64,000 nt of DNA from Sistotremastrum niveocremeum HHB9708 (GCA_001630475.1 KV419412.1:81832-145831), one strand, 5' to 3'. Shown: positions 36,228 to 47,545, numbered from the stretch's first letter. Notes: generated from the sequence alone by a model not told the origin. Translations and numbers: made by a program.

Positions 36228-38588
36228 ATGTCCTCGACTTTACGCTCTCTCTTTATTGCCACAGCTCTCTTCACTACCGTACTCGGACATGCCAGTGCGT
36301 TGCGCTCATTTACTATGCGTTGTGGACTGCATTGACTGACTATGCCACCCATTTGCAGGTATCTGGAACCCAGCGATGTGGGGGTGGAACATCACTGGAG
36401 CCAACAATGCTGCAGATCCCCTCCGCGATCTCCCATTCGACCAATGGTGGTTCCATGGCCACCTAGGCTCGCCACCTCACCCAGAGGACGTCGTCGAACT
36501 TCCCGCCGGCGGGAAATGGACTGCCGAAGTTGCTTGCAACAAGGCGTTTACTTCCTACTGGCCTGAGAACAACGGGTACGTCGCAGCATATCTATACGCG
36601 GAATTTTGGATATTGATCAATGTTGCAGGACCGCCGGCGATTATCCCTGTCCCGGCGCACCCACCAAGGAATTTCACGCGAACAACCTCGCAGACGTCCA
36701 AGGATGTGGCTTGGCCATTGCCTACACTCCTCCTTCCCACGTCAACGATATCAAACCTGAAGATTTCGTCATCTTCTCCGTCAATCATACCTGTGTCTGG
36801 ACTCTCCACACCGACTTCCACGTCCCAGCCAAGATGCCCGCTTGTCCCGAAGGCGGTTGCACCTGTGCCTGGTTCTGGGAACATGCCTCCGACTCTGGCA
36901 CCGAACAGATCTACATGACCGGATTCCAGTGCAACGTCACCGGTGCCACCAGCGATGTTCCAGTCGCGAAGCCTAACCTCGCTAGAAGATGTGGCAATGA
37001 TCCCCAATACAAGGAAGTCGCAGATCCCCAAAACTGCACGTATGGCGCCAAACAACCTTTTTATTGGTTGCAGCAGGAAGGAAACAACGTTCGTCGCCTT
37101 CTTATCTTAATAGAGGTACAGATACTGACTTGTCCCCCAGATGTTCGAGAACTCCTTCATGCCACCAGTCTACAATCAAATCTACGGCTTCGAAGACGGT
37201 TCTCAGGACGATATCTTCGTCGACTCTCCTTTGTCGTCGATGACCTGGGCTGGAGCTCCTACACCCGGCATGCTGACTCCCGTCACTTTCTTTGGATTCA
37301 CAGCCACGGAGACCACAGCCTGGCCCAAGGCTACAGGCACCGTTGACGCGACTGTCTCCGTTACGCCTGCTGCAACTGCGACCCCGACGACTTCATCTAT
37401 CCCTGGAGCCACGTATGTCACGGTTCATTCGACTGCAGTGTCCTACATCACGGTCACTTCCGCTTCTCCCACTTCGACTGCGACGGCTACATCGTCTTCT
37501 ATGACGACGAAAGCTGCTTCAGTTTCTTCGGAATCTTCGTCTCTGTCGTCGTCCGTATCGACCTCAACTTCGACTTCGACCACCGAGTCGGCCGAACAGT
37601 CCGGAAGTCATCGCACAGGCCCCGAACCCGATTTGATTATCTCCTCCACGATGATCTCATTGGACGACATCACCGTCTCGCTCCCAGGCGCATCTTCCAC
37701 TCCCTCAACTACTTCTTCAGAGTCTGTCCACGTTACGACTGTCGCGACAGTCTTATCGACGTCTACGTCCTTCGTATTCGTTAATAACGTCGCTCTTGGG
37801 AGCTCGAAGACGGAGTATTCGTACACGCCTAGCAGTCGTCCGACTCCGAACTTGGTGTACATCGGATCGTCATCTTCCTCTTCGTCAAGTGCGGATTGTA
37901 CAATGATGGGATCGTCCTCTTCTTCGGCCGCAACGTCGACACCTGCCCCGAACTTCGCTGCTGCGTCTTCCTCGTCTTCCTCTCCTGTCTCTTCGGCTTC
38001 GAGCTCGACGGAGGGAGAAGCTGATGCGACGACTTCCTACATCACCGTTCAAGTGACCATCACGGAAGGTGCTCCATCTTCGACGGCTACGTCCTCTGCT
38101 TCCGGAGACGTAGTATACGCAACCACTACGCAGACGATCACGGTTATCGAAGGAGGACCTTCTACTACGTCCTCCGCTGAAGTAGAATCCGCCACGGGAA
38201 CCGACTCGTCTTCTATCTCTCCGTCATCAAGTGCGACCACGTCGTCAGCTTCGGGTACACCTTCAGTCATTGTTACACCCGTCGCGTCAGGGAACAACAC
38301 CAGTCATGTAAACGGAACCCATTGGTGAGTTCACTCTATCCTCGTATAAGCCAGATGCTAATTTCCTGTTACAGCTCTCCAAGTTCTACCAAACGCGCCC
38401 TCCTTCGCCGACACATCCCTCGCGTCCCAATCTCCATCCGAGCACCCCATCCAGGCCCTGGACCTTCATCCCCTGTATCAGTCCCTATCGCTCGCTCAGC
38501 CGAGCCAGGCGCTGAAGCAGCTGCTGAACCTGTCGCAATAAAGAGTCATCGAAGACATGCGCGTGCGCGTGTTCATGGATGGTTCTAA
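36228..38588 (+). CDS. AA14-like lytic polysaccharide monooxygenase with Ser/Thr-rich extension
   Basis: Five exons: 36228-36294, 36359-36575, 36629-37088, 37141-38324 and 38375-38588. They sum to 2142 nt, in frame, for 713 residues. A signal peptide (MSSTLRSLFIATALFTTVLG) is followed directly by HASIWNPAMWGWN, so cleavage would expose an N-terminal His, the first ligand of the copper histidine brace. Later blocks fit the AA14 family described from Pycnoporus: WWFHGHL, AEVACNKA, DYPCPGAP, the stretch KPEDFVIFSVNHTCVW, EGGCTCAWFWEH, EQIYMTGFQCNVTG and CTYGAKQPFYWLQQEGNN. Characterised AA14 enzymes were reported to attack cellulose-bound xylan, so a secreted wood-decay oxidase is inferred. After about residue 330 comes a very long Ser/Thr/Ala-rich tract, probably O-glycosylated. 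The end is basic (HRRHARARVHGWF), with no CBM or GPI signal that I can see. Confidence 0.85.
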
Positions 38589-39004
38589 ACCTACACTTCT
38601 TGAACAACCCTTACCTGAGAACAACTACCTGATTACGCATTTTCATTGATTTACGCCTTACTCACGACGAGCACTTGATGCGCTCTTCCTGTCTTTTTCC
38701 TTTCTTTCTCGTTCTCCCTCTATTACTGATTCACGAAATGCGATTGTATCGTTTGATAGCCTGCGGCATCTTTGACATTCTTTGTAAATCGTTTGGACTC
38801 CTTTCCTCTTATTCCTCCCCGTATTAGTATAATTTCTTGTATCTGACGGCGACCCATGGTGTTCGCCCCATCTGTAGTAATATGTTACGTCCCGGCCATA
38901 GCTCCTCATACTGAATAAAAAGTTCCTTGATGATTGATTCTATCCCAAATCGTACATGCACTGAGTTATATCCAATATCCAATATCAACCGCGGCGAGCC
39001 CAGA
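38589..39004. other. 3' intergenic between convergent genes
   Basis: The AT-rich 3' region of the LPMO and IDH genes. No coding segment is supported. Confidence 0.4.
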
Positions 39005-40596
39005 TTACGCCTTGGCAAGCTCCGCTAACTTGCCTCCTCTCGCTCTCAACTTCTCCTTCAGCTTCGCCTAGAAGACACGTCAGCACAACGAGGAAGACGA
39101 CCGAAAGGAGGACGAACATTAACAGCATCCATATATACATCCGTGACCACCCAATGTTCCCTCTTCATCGCCTTCCCGTGAATGGCAAGCGCCAGATCCT
39201 TTGTCATGATCCCATCTTGATCAATGACCTCGACACAAGCACTCTCCAAGTCTCCCGTCCACTGCTCAAGCTCCTTGTTCCCATCCAATCTCGCCCGATG
39301 CGCAAGTCCACGTGTCCAAGCAAAGATACTCGCAACAGGATTCGTAGACGTCTCCTTGCCCTTCTGCCATTCGCGATAATGTCTCGTAACCGTTCCATGA
39401 GCAGCTTCACTCTCGACCGTCTTTCCATCAGGCGTAACGAGTTCAGAAGTCATCATTCCCAGACTTCCGAATCCCTGCGCGAGAATATCGGACTGGACAT
39501 CCCCATCGTAGTTCTTGCAGGCCCATACGAATCCTCCGGAGGATTTGATAGCTTGAGCGACCATGTCGTCGATGAGACGATGTTCGTAGTAGATCCCTTT
39601 GGCTTCGAATTCGGATTTGTATGTTGATTCGTAGAGACCGGCGAAGATGTCTTTGAATCGGCCGTCGTATTTTTTGAGGATGGTGTTCTTCGTGCTGAGG
39701 AAGAGAGGGAGGGATTTCTGGAGGGCCATTTTGAAGGATGCGTGAGCGAAGCCTTCAATTGACTGTATGACCTTGGGTAAGGATGATGTTCAAAAGAACG
39801 AATGAGAGCACATACCTCGTCGGTGTTGTACATGCTCATCGCTACACCTTTGCCCTTGAAGTCGTATACGTTCATCACGACCTTCTCGCCCTCGGTCGGT
39901 GTATAGATCAATTGCAGCTTTCCAGGTCCAGGAGCAACAAAGTCGGTGGAGCGATACTGATCACCAAACGCATGTCGTCCAATGACGATAGGCTTGATCC
40001 ATCCAGGAACTGGTCTAGGGATCTTCTCAAGCACGATAGGCTCGCGGAAGACAGTTCCGTTCAAGATGTTACGGATCGTTCCATTAGGAGACCTCCACAT
40101 TTGTTTCAGATCGAATTCGATGACTCGATCTTCGTCAGGGGTGATAGTTGCGCATTTAATGCCAACGTTATATTTGAGAATGGCCTCAGCGCTGTCGATT
40201 GTGACCTGATCTTCGGTGGCATCACGATGTTCAAGTCCAAGATCAAAGTACTTAATGTCGAGTTTGAGATAGGGAAGGACAAGCTATTGAATGCGAATGA
40301 GACGGAGGCCCGTGTGAGAGAGTTGCGGCGATGAGCAGAAGAGGGCGACGTACCTCTTCTCTGATCTTCTTCCATATAATCCTGGTCATCTCATCTCCAT
40401 CCAATTCGACAACAGGGTTGGCCACCACGATTCTGTTATCAGTCGACACTGTCCAAATCAGCGTTAGCACTGTTGACTTCAATTATCGTCAGAAAATTTA
40501 TTACTCACTCCAGGCCCGCCGCATACCCGCCACGCCCAACTGCCTCATCGGCCTCCTGAGAGACGCAACATTTGAGGAAATAATTGATCGTCTCAT
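39005..40596 (-). CDS. IDP1: NADP-dependent isocitrate dehydrogenase, mitochondrial form
   Basis: Five exons on the minus strand: 40509-40596, 40354-40448, 39816-40283, 39118-39762 and 39005-39067. They sum to 1359 nt, in frame, for 452 residues. It converts isocitrate and NADP+ to 2-oxoglutarate, CO2 and NADPH. The start of the catalytic domain is [16 protein letters not shown]. The substrate region is [19 protein letters not shown] and the metal/active region is [25 protein letters not shown]. The NADP site is [13 protein letters not shown]. Length and motifs match dimeric eukaryotic enzymes. Residues 1-30 ([20 protein letters not shown]...) are rich in Arg and Ser without acids, a mitochondrial presequence. 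The first intron splits the ATG of a second possible start, [12 protein letters not shown]. The C-terminus is not a peroxisomal SKL. Confidence 0.93.
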
Positions 40597-40870
40597 CGTC
40601 GTTCACGTCAGTAATGAGGGCAGGCTCAGGACAGCAAGGTGACGGTGAGCTGGCGATTAGAAGCGAACGCCCGTCGGCACTCGGCATTCGGCGTCCCGTT
40701 CTCCGGTGCTGTCATGGCCCTTGCTCCGAGGCTGGCAGATAATGTTTTCCTTGATAACTCTGTCAAGGCATGCAAACGACGATGATGTGAGGAGGAAGGG
40801 ACAAACTATCGGGGACGTTGGGGAAATATTGGCTGCCCCAAGATTTACCTTGAAGTTCGATCTAGAAGTT

Positions 40871-41160
40871 TCATTCAGGGTTGTGATAGGGATCGTCTAA
40901 GCTAAATACCCGACAAAACTGGTACAGAGAACGTACTCTTTCATACAATAAAGTGAGTTCAGCATATCCCATTCGATTGGATACATCAATCCCAAAAGGT
41001 ATGTTCTCTTCACAATGATTGCACGAGACGCCTTCGTGGTTCCAATTGCGCAATGAAAGGGTGCGCGTACAGAGAGAAGAGTCGTATAGAAAGGGTAGGC
41101 TTTGGAGGCAATTTTCAGAGGCATCTCGCTGCCTCCAACCGAAGTCCATGGTCAATGTGT
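40871..41160 (-). pseudogene. Decayed fourth C2HC module
   Basis: On the minus strand, LRNWNHEGVSCNHCEENIPFG (read in two parts) matches the third module of the neighbouring C2HC gene (QCQSWNREGVSCRICGEDTPI). The first Cys has become Leu, and the closing W-x2-H-K-x2-C is lost (LLYERV). It lies just past the stop of the C2HC gene, after a conserved GAATAGTACGTTCTCT. It may be a lost exon of that gene or the relic of another tandem copy. The remaining 40597-40870 and 41161-41278 hold nothing recognisable. Confidence 0.5.
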
Positions 41161-41278
41161 CGATGAATCAAAATCACGGCGTTCGGACCCTCTATGTATA
41201 GTACATGTATACAAAGCAAAGAATCGGCATACCACATAGCAGGCGAGCTGCAAATCTTTAGAGCATCAAGAGAACGTA

Positions 41279-43980
41279 CTATTCAGAACATAACAACTTG
41301 TGATTCTCCCACATATCCAGCCTCAAATTGTGATGAGCATTGTCGATAGGTGTATCCTCCCCACAAATCCGACAGGAGACACCTTCGCGATTCCAACTTT
41401 GGCACTGAGGGTCCAATTCCAGCCTAAGCATCCACAGAACGCCTCCCGTAGGGTTGTTTCTCGGCGGACCAACATTTCTTTTCCTAAAATGCTTTGAAAC
41501 ATGGGAATATAAGATCTTCCTGATCGTAAAGTCAGCCTCTCGAAAATTTCATACCGCTTGTAGGACCATCCGCTCAGAACGAGCCGAGACGTTCGACGAT
41601 AGAGCAAATTAAGTCACTCACCCATCTAAGTTATTGTTTTGTATGTGATTCATCATGTTTTGCAGGCGTTGTTCGTGTTCGACGGGGCCATCAGGTGAGG
41701 CATTTCTGAGCATGTTCAATATGTAATAATCTGTAAAAATTAGGGAAACATACCTTTCCTGAGTACAATGCGTTTTATGTTGCCGCCAAAGTGCCAGACG
41801 CGTTTGAGCCTTTCCCTTGGGAGGTATATCTATCTGGGCCTCGCAGAATTGGCAGACAACGATTTTCTTATCCCATTGTCGACACTGCGAATCGTCTTCC
41901 AATTTATTCATCCAGATCATAATGGCACTCGTTTTGATCGAGATTCCTTTGGTGAAGTAGGTATATTCCATATCAAAGGTCCTGTCAACACAAAAGTATT
42001 GAGCTTGAGCCGCTTGACAGGATATCGAATATATACGTCTGTTTTCCCAGCGGAACCTCTTGGCCGGTTTTCGCGCTGAAGGATGGGTATGAGTAGGCAG
42101 GAACTCGTGTAGTTGAACGACTGCCAAGCCTAGAGTCATAGTCAACAAGGGAAATTTTGGTGACCCAATACAGAAATACTGTACCTACATGACCTCGACA
42201 TACTTCACACGCTAAGCGCCCACGGAGCGCCCACGGAGATGGACGATTTTCGACACTCTTAGCTCTCTCTTGCGCGAACACATCTATCGACACACTTTAT
42301 AACTCTCGGAAACATAGTATACCATCGATTGTGAATATTTGAATATATATCGGTATTTGTATGTCGTGTTTTAAAAAACGTAACGCCGTAACGGCAGTAT
42401 GTCGTGGTCGTGTAAGTACAGTAGTCTTCTCACATTTCTTTCTCGATTTCCGTGTCGCCATATTCACGATCCGAGATGTATGAAGAATTGCCATCGTACG
42501 TCCCAGACGGTACAACGTCGCTGTGGCTCTTGTTGTAGCTGGGTTGAGTTATTTGATGGGGTCGGGATGATTTCGTCCGAATGACGGTTGTGGGCCGGCC
42601 AAAACCCGCTCGCTCTACATTTGGCGATGTTCGAGGCAAAAAGTCATACTTTTGCCGGATTCTTGCATCTGGAGAAATGATTGCACAAGTGGTTGGGGCA
42701 TCGCGCCGTTCGGCATCGGAGGTCGGATACACCGAGTCTACAGCGATTGGTTCATCGGAACTATTTTCTCTGATGGGTCTCTTCAGACCATTTGCCTCAC
42801 TGATGAATGATAACTCACGACGAAGATGGGGAACGTTCATGCGCCACGGCGCTCGCACATCTGTCTTCCCTTCTACCTAACTCTCGTTCGTCTCCTTCAA
42901 GTTGCATCAATGATCCATCCCAATCATCACGCAGGGCCCTCGACACGGCACCGCTTCCCTTATGCTCAGCATCCGGGGCAAAATCGATGCGTCCACGAGC
43001 TTGAAGCTTGCTGAGACTAGCCGCTTTCACATCCGCCGGCGCGAGTTGGGGAGCTTGAGAAAGATACTCCCTGCGAAATTCGACGTCAGTTCATTAGCCA
43101 CTGTCATAAAAACCGTAGTCTCACGTTTGCGAAACGCAGTTGTCAAGCTCTGACTCTCTCTGACTGCGATAATTGAGAGAGCGAATCGCAGGTTGACTAT
43201 CGGCACCATCTAAGTTCAGGATGAAACTAGCAATTGATCAACACCCATGCTTTAACCGATACCTCAGGTCGTACCTCAATCCTGTGCGCGGTCCCGAAGA
43301 TGACGAATTCTTCGGGGATGATCTGGGCGATGGTGTACAGGATGATCGCCTTGCGTATTCCGCTACTCCATCCTCATAATCAAGCCTGCATGATGATCTC
43401 GCCAGTCAACACTAAATAGTCTACACGGCAATAGTTGGCTTACCTCCTTAGACTCTCACTCACTATTGGTGGATCGGCTTGAGGAAGAGATGACTCTCTT
43501 GAGGCCGAAGACAATCGTAACGTGGGTTGAGGGCGGGCGTCGGTCACATGTGCCTGATCGCTCCTAATATCTGTTTGTGTTGTGGATCCATCTTGCAACG
43601 AACTGATATTCGGAGTGGATGGCATGTCAGTGACAACGGCCGACGGTTGAGATGAACAAAGGAGGAAGACTTACTTCTTTGAAATCGGAGCGATGGGCGA
43701 AGCTGGCGGCGACCATGCGTGGTGAATGTAGGCGTCGTTGACACTACGGTGTCAGGAAAGAACAGGTATGTCAGCAGTATTGAGTGAGGCTCAAAGGGAG
43801 AAAGGCGCACTTTGCTCGTCCACAGACAGTTTTATGATTGTACCATGGTACAAGTCTCTCTTCCCCACTCCCCAGCACAATGCTGGCATGGCAGATGCGA
43901 CATCGCGCTTCCTTTACTGAACAAGCCCGACATTGTGGATCTGAAGCAAGTGCGATATAAGAGTCCCATTCTTTCTCCAT
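41279..43980 (-). CDS. C2HC-module protein, three modules (inverted paralog of 61.2-63.5 kb)
   Basis: A multi-exon gene. The likely start is MEKEWDSYIALASD at 43980. Module 1 (about 43810-43980) is DPQCRAC...CRICHASI...VPWYNHKTVC. Module 2 (about 41760-41960) is IWMNKLEDDSQCRQW...VVCQFCEAQIDI...LALWRQHKTHC. Module 3 (about 41290-41460) is LRLELDPQCQSW...VSCRICGEDTPI...MWENHK, ending in a TAG at 41279-41281. Between modules 1 and 2 lie Ser/Pro-rich linker exons, including SLQDGSTTQTDIRSD and ERRDAPTTCAIISPDA, which have clear counterparts in the 61-kb gene. The same introns are kept (for example AA|GT after module 1), so splicing is under constraint in both. The spaced Cys/His pattern suggests zinc binding. 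Function, localisation and partners are unknown. Confidence 0.65.
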
Positions 43981-45253
43981 TTTTTGCGAGAGATATTGGA
44001 GGGCCTGGGAGGACCTGTATGAGTGGTCTCGCCGAAAGAGAGGTGTCGGACTTCCCCGCTCGGTTATCATAGCACGAGTACTCCATGCGCCCCGATTTTA
44101 GTGGCGGAAACATGAATCAATTTCATTATTTTTTATCGATTGTATCCGTACATCAACCTTTGGGTCACCTTGATTTCCATGTTCCTGGACTCTGTGATCT
44201 TTGGGAATTTCCAATCTCATAATGACCGCTCTGTCGAGGAGCGATGGGCGGAAACACGTGTTTTCGGGAAGTTGCGAAAGCGCCCTAGACCCTCGGAAGC
44301 AATTCTACGGGTTCTTTTCTCAACCACGGCCCCAGCCTCGCCGAATGCAACGAGGTAGAACATCAAATCGGCTTGGTCTCGCTCGACAATCATGCAGGAT
44401 TGTTCTCCGTACATGTACATCCATCATCCAATACGAGCCAATTTTTTACTGAAACCTCAGCCTGTGCCTGGCGACGCTGCTGACAAGTCAATGATTTGCT
44501 TCCGGGAATGGCGTAGCAAAGACACATATGACGAGACCGATCAGACATGCTGGCTGGTTATGACAATCCAACTTAAAGATCTACAGTGCTTCACCCGAGT
44601 GTAGCTGCCTGTTGTTTTCCTCGATAGTAAGAACATTCTCGTCGTACCCTTCTGTACCTTAATTTCCCGTGTTGTGTTTCAGCGGATTTCCTACACATTC
44701 CGAACAGCTCTTCCGTATTCGACGAGTTCTATTAGTATGGCTCCGGTTCTCGGAAGCTTCTTAGGATCAGCGCATCGCGGTTTTGCCGACACGTTCCTGA
44801 CACCTGGACAGCAAAGAGTCTCTAGTCCTAAATTTAGACCAAGCCAATGAATGAAATAACACGTCTAGGCCCGTCAATATTAACTACTCATCCAATCAGG
44901 AAATACATCACTGTTAGAACCTTCGACTTGTTGAAATCTTGCCGCGGCTCGAGTCGATGCCGATTCCGACTTTTCCCGACTTCTTTTGATAGGCGCTTCA
45001 ACTTACTGCTGTGTTCCGAGGCTCGTGATGTAGAAGGCTGTCTTTAGCTATTCCTGTGCTTTTCTTGCTGCTGCCGAAATGTTCAACCAATCGCATTCAG
45101 TCCGAACCTTCCGTCATCTATCGAATCGACCCGACATCCTCAACAACGCAAACCTATAAATATTGATCTTGCGACAAATGTATCTTCACCACCCTCGAGT
45201 CTTTCTTCGAACCACATTCCCCAAGCTCGAATTCCTCGTCTCACACGCCTAAA
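43981..45253. other. intergenic, includes promoter of the CaaX gene
   Basis: The frame upstream of 43980 stays open to 44070 (MITERGSPTPLF...), so a longer N-terminus of the C2HC gene is possible. Otherwise nothing recognisable is seen. Confidence 0.4.
45155..45162 (+). promoter_or_regulatory. TATA box of CaaX gene A
   Basis: TATAAATA lies 92 bp before the ATG at 45254, at a spacing normal for a fungal core promoter with a short leader. Confidence 0.5.
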
Positions 45254-45751
45254 ATGTCGCAAATCGAACAACCGGCTCAACAAATCATCACCTACCTTCA
45301 CTCCGTTGTCCAAAAGCACTCGAGCACGTATCCTCAAATCAGAGAGTAAGGACCCTTTCTCCACGACGAAGATAGCATTCTCAACGTTCTTTAGAGTTGC
45401 CGAGCGTGCCATTCAATCCATTCTCAAGGGATCTATCCTCTCTCACGAGGAACTCGTAAGTCAATTCAACGAAAAAAACGACTGTTTCGCTAACTGCTTC
45501 TCTCAGGACTTCATCTTGTATCCTCTTGCTTCATTCAACGAGAAGGAAATGGTAAATCTTCGCCGAGGTTCAATTACATAGTACTGAACGCTTTCATATA
45601 GAGCTTGGCTACTGATAAATCCGCTATCGGTGAGTTCCAAGTCACGGCATTACCCTACCAGTATTCTAAGAGTGCTTTAGATCAAGGAGTTTTGATGAAG
45701 TATCAGGGTACACCCAGGACTCACGGTCCTCCTCCTTGTTCGATCATCTAA
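45254..45751 (+). CDS. Small CaaX-box protein A
   Basis: Five tiny exons: 45254-45345, 45395-45455, 45507-45551, 45602-45629 and 45681-45751. They sum to 297 nt, in frame, for 98 residues. All four introns have GT-AG ends. The product starts MSQIEQPAQQIITYLHSVV, continues as a mostly helical-looking chain (VAERAIQSILKGSILSHEEL, DFILYPLASFNEKEM), and ends GPPPCSII followed by TAA. C-S-I-I at the extreme C-terminus has the form of a CaaX prenylation box. Combined with the paralog, which ends CCIV, it suggests a membrane-anchored small protein. It has no signal peptide, TM segment or named domain. Mating pheromone precursors and G-protein gamma subunits are also small CaaX proteins, but I see no pheromone-type or GGL-type motif. 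Gene B follows about 460 bp downstream. Confidence 0.7.
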
Positions 45752-46214
45752 GCCCAGTCCCATTTGACATTATATGGATTGAGAGTTGTTTCGGACCCCG
45801 CCTCTACGCCCCATTGTTTACACATAGTCTTTATATACATATCACCCGTACCTCAGGTCCCGAAAATTACTTCTTCGATGCATTCGTATGATAATCTATT
45901 CATCGCGGGTGTTTCGTTCATAAACGATGAAACGTACCTATCGATGTTATCTATTTCCTCTCTACAGATTGCGATTGCACACCATTTTAGTCCCGAGATG
46001 TGCCGCACCAAGGTTTCTCCGTTTCTCCTAGTCTTTCCATCGTTGTGCCTTGCCATCCGATCAATACAGTACAATTCGGAAGGTGCTATGAACCACACGT
46101 TGAGGATTGAGGCGCTATAAGTGCTTCCGCATTGGGGGTACGCAGTCCATCCATACTCTCGCCGTCTGTGCTCAAACCCCCGTGAATCTCGCCTCCCGAT
46201 CCGTGAATTACGAC
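45752..46214. other. intergenic between the CaaX gene pair
   Basis: A spacer with a weak TATAAG near 46117, about 95 bp before the gene B start. No coding segment is seen. Confidence 0.4.
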
Positions 46215-46740
46215 ATGGCTCAAGCTGCCCAGCTCGAACAACAAATCATCTTGAACCTTGACTTCCTCGTTCAAAAATATTCCGAAACCTACCCCACAAT
46301 ACAAGCGTACACACTTCTCTTTTCTATTGATACACCAATCCTGATTTAAACGCTCAGAGAGGCGGAACGGGTCATTCAGTCGATCAATAAAGGCGTGATG
46401 TTGACTCCTCAAGAACTGGTAAGTGAACTTGCCGACTTGATAATCTCTGTTTACTTGAGCGCAACCATAGGACTTTTTAGTCGATCCCTTTGCTTCGTAT
46501 GAGGAGAAAAGAACAGTACATGTAAGTTTCTTCAAGTTCGAGTCTTTCTCACAACCAGATTGACAGGTGACTGTAGAGCCTATCTTTCGGAGACTATACT
46601 TCCGGTACGTACTGAGGTTGATCGCTTCTTTGACGAGTACTGATAGGACCCGGGCCTTGGCACTGACAGATCACGGAAGTGTGAGGGAGTATCTCGGTTC
46701 TGCAAGGCAGGCAGTCAGTAGTCCATGTTGCATTGTTTGA
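46215..46740 (+). CDS. Small CaaX-box protein B (tandem paralog of A)
   Basis: Five exons: 46215-46306, 46358-46418, 46471-46521, 46577-46604 and 46670-46740. They sum to 303 nt, in frame, for 100 residues. Exon lengths are 92, 61, 51, 28 and 71 nt, against 92, 61, 45, 28 and 71 in gene A, with the same intron phases. The product starts MAQAAQLEQQIILNLDFLV. It shares ERxIQSIxKG, a T/S-x2-ELDF step and the D-x-G opening of the last exon, and ends SSPCCIV. The double Cys could allow prenylation plus palmitoylation. If a nearer acceptor (TGATAG, about 46641-46646) were used, the frame would stop early at 46664-46666 without the CaaX box. The match of the last exon to gene A favours the longer form. 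Confidence 0.68.
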
Positions 46741-47029
46741 CGCAATACGATATCTTTACCGTCCTGTGAACGTTTTTGTGATGATGTTGTTCGAATTACT
46801 AAGGTCGCGCTATCTGTCGAGAGTCGCTCTCATTTCAACCCATGATTTCACACGACTATTCTCAATCATAAGAACCTCATTTCCTCGCTGAATCGTCTTC
46901 CGAGTCGTGATCATGTCCTCAAAATTGTAGGATACAGTACAGAAGGATGTCCAATCAGAAAATCAAGATTTCAGGATTCATTCACGACGCAGGCGTCTAT
47001 AAATAATGGAGCAAATCATAAATTCAAAA
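46741..47029. other. intergenic
   Basis: A short convergent spacer between CaaX gene B and the 3' fragment of the split BTB gene. Nothing is recognised. Confidence 0.4.
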
Positions 47030-47545
47030 TTAGCAAAATGCGGATGGTATAACTTTTTGAGATGGGAGACGTGCCTTAGAATAATGCCATGGAAGGCGGG
47101 CAATCGCTTTCGCGAGATCCTTCAGCGCTACTGGACCCTGTGTGAAAAGGTGGGAATATTTTTGGGGACATGGCAGTTCTGGGAGCTCGATCCTCAACAC
47201 GTCTTCCGATAGAGCGTCCTCAGAGGGCCATAATCTGAGGGTATTTTCGATTCGGGGACGAAGAGAGCTCCACCACGTTTTGTTGCCGCTCAAGTATATG
47301 CATTGATCACAGTCCACTGGACAGTGCTTATACAAAACCTTGAGACAGTCGTGTGTCCGCCTCTGTTTGGAGTACAACAAACTGTTGTACTCTTTTGTGG
47401 AGAGAAAGTTGACCTCATGAGCCGAGAAGATATCGGGATCGACCAAATCAGACCTCATGGCGGCTTTCCAGGCTAACATCTTGACATCCTCGAGATGGTA
47501 TCTGGATGCAATGGCATAGACGCGAAGGGGTTGGGCCTGCAGCAA
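47030..47545 (-). pseudogene. BTB gene, 3' fragment (C-terminal half), cut off by insertion
   Basis: The minus-strand frame from about LLQAQPLRVYAIASRYHLEDV to the stop corresponds to the C-terminal half of the BTB family. It has the PLRVYAIA block, TKEYNSLLYSKQRRTHDCL, a Cys-region (DCDQCIYLSGNKTWWSSL) and the closing ARLPWHYS block. No BTB domain precedes it: upstream on the minus strand the sequence is unrelated and repeat-like. The missing half lies at 55777-56142 in the same orientation. Together they give about 293 residues, close to the 307-328 of intact paralogs. The fragment itself is open, so the break is recent. An ATG-containing frame runs on into the insertion, but a functional protein is unlikely. 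Confidence 0.75.

Noticed and set aside
37203-38300. Minus-strand frames rich in Val/Glu/Asp opposite the LPMO Ser/Thr tract
   Set aside because: Antisense of a Ser/Thr codon-biased repeat region, not independent genes.
45254-46740. CaaX pair as classical mating pheromone precursors
   Set aside because: Too long and intron-rich, with a conserved N-terminal chain, and no adjacent STE3-type receptor. The CaaX X-residue (I or V) is also not the usual one. Not excluded, but not supported.
45254-46740. CaaX pair as G-protein gamma subunits
   Set aside because: Size and CaaX fit, but I do not see the GGL-domain helix pattern or the usual NPF/DPL blocks clearly enough.
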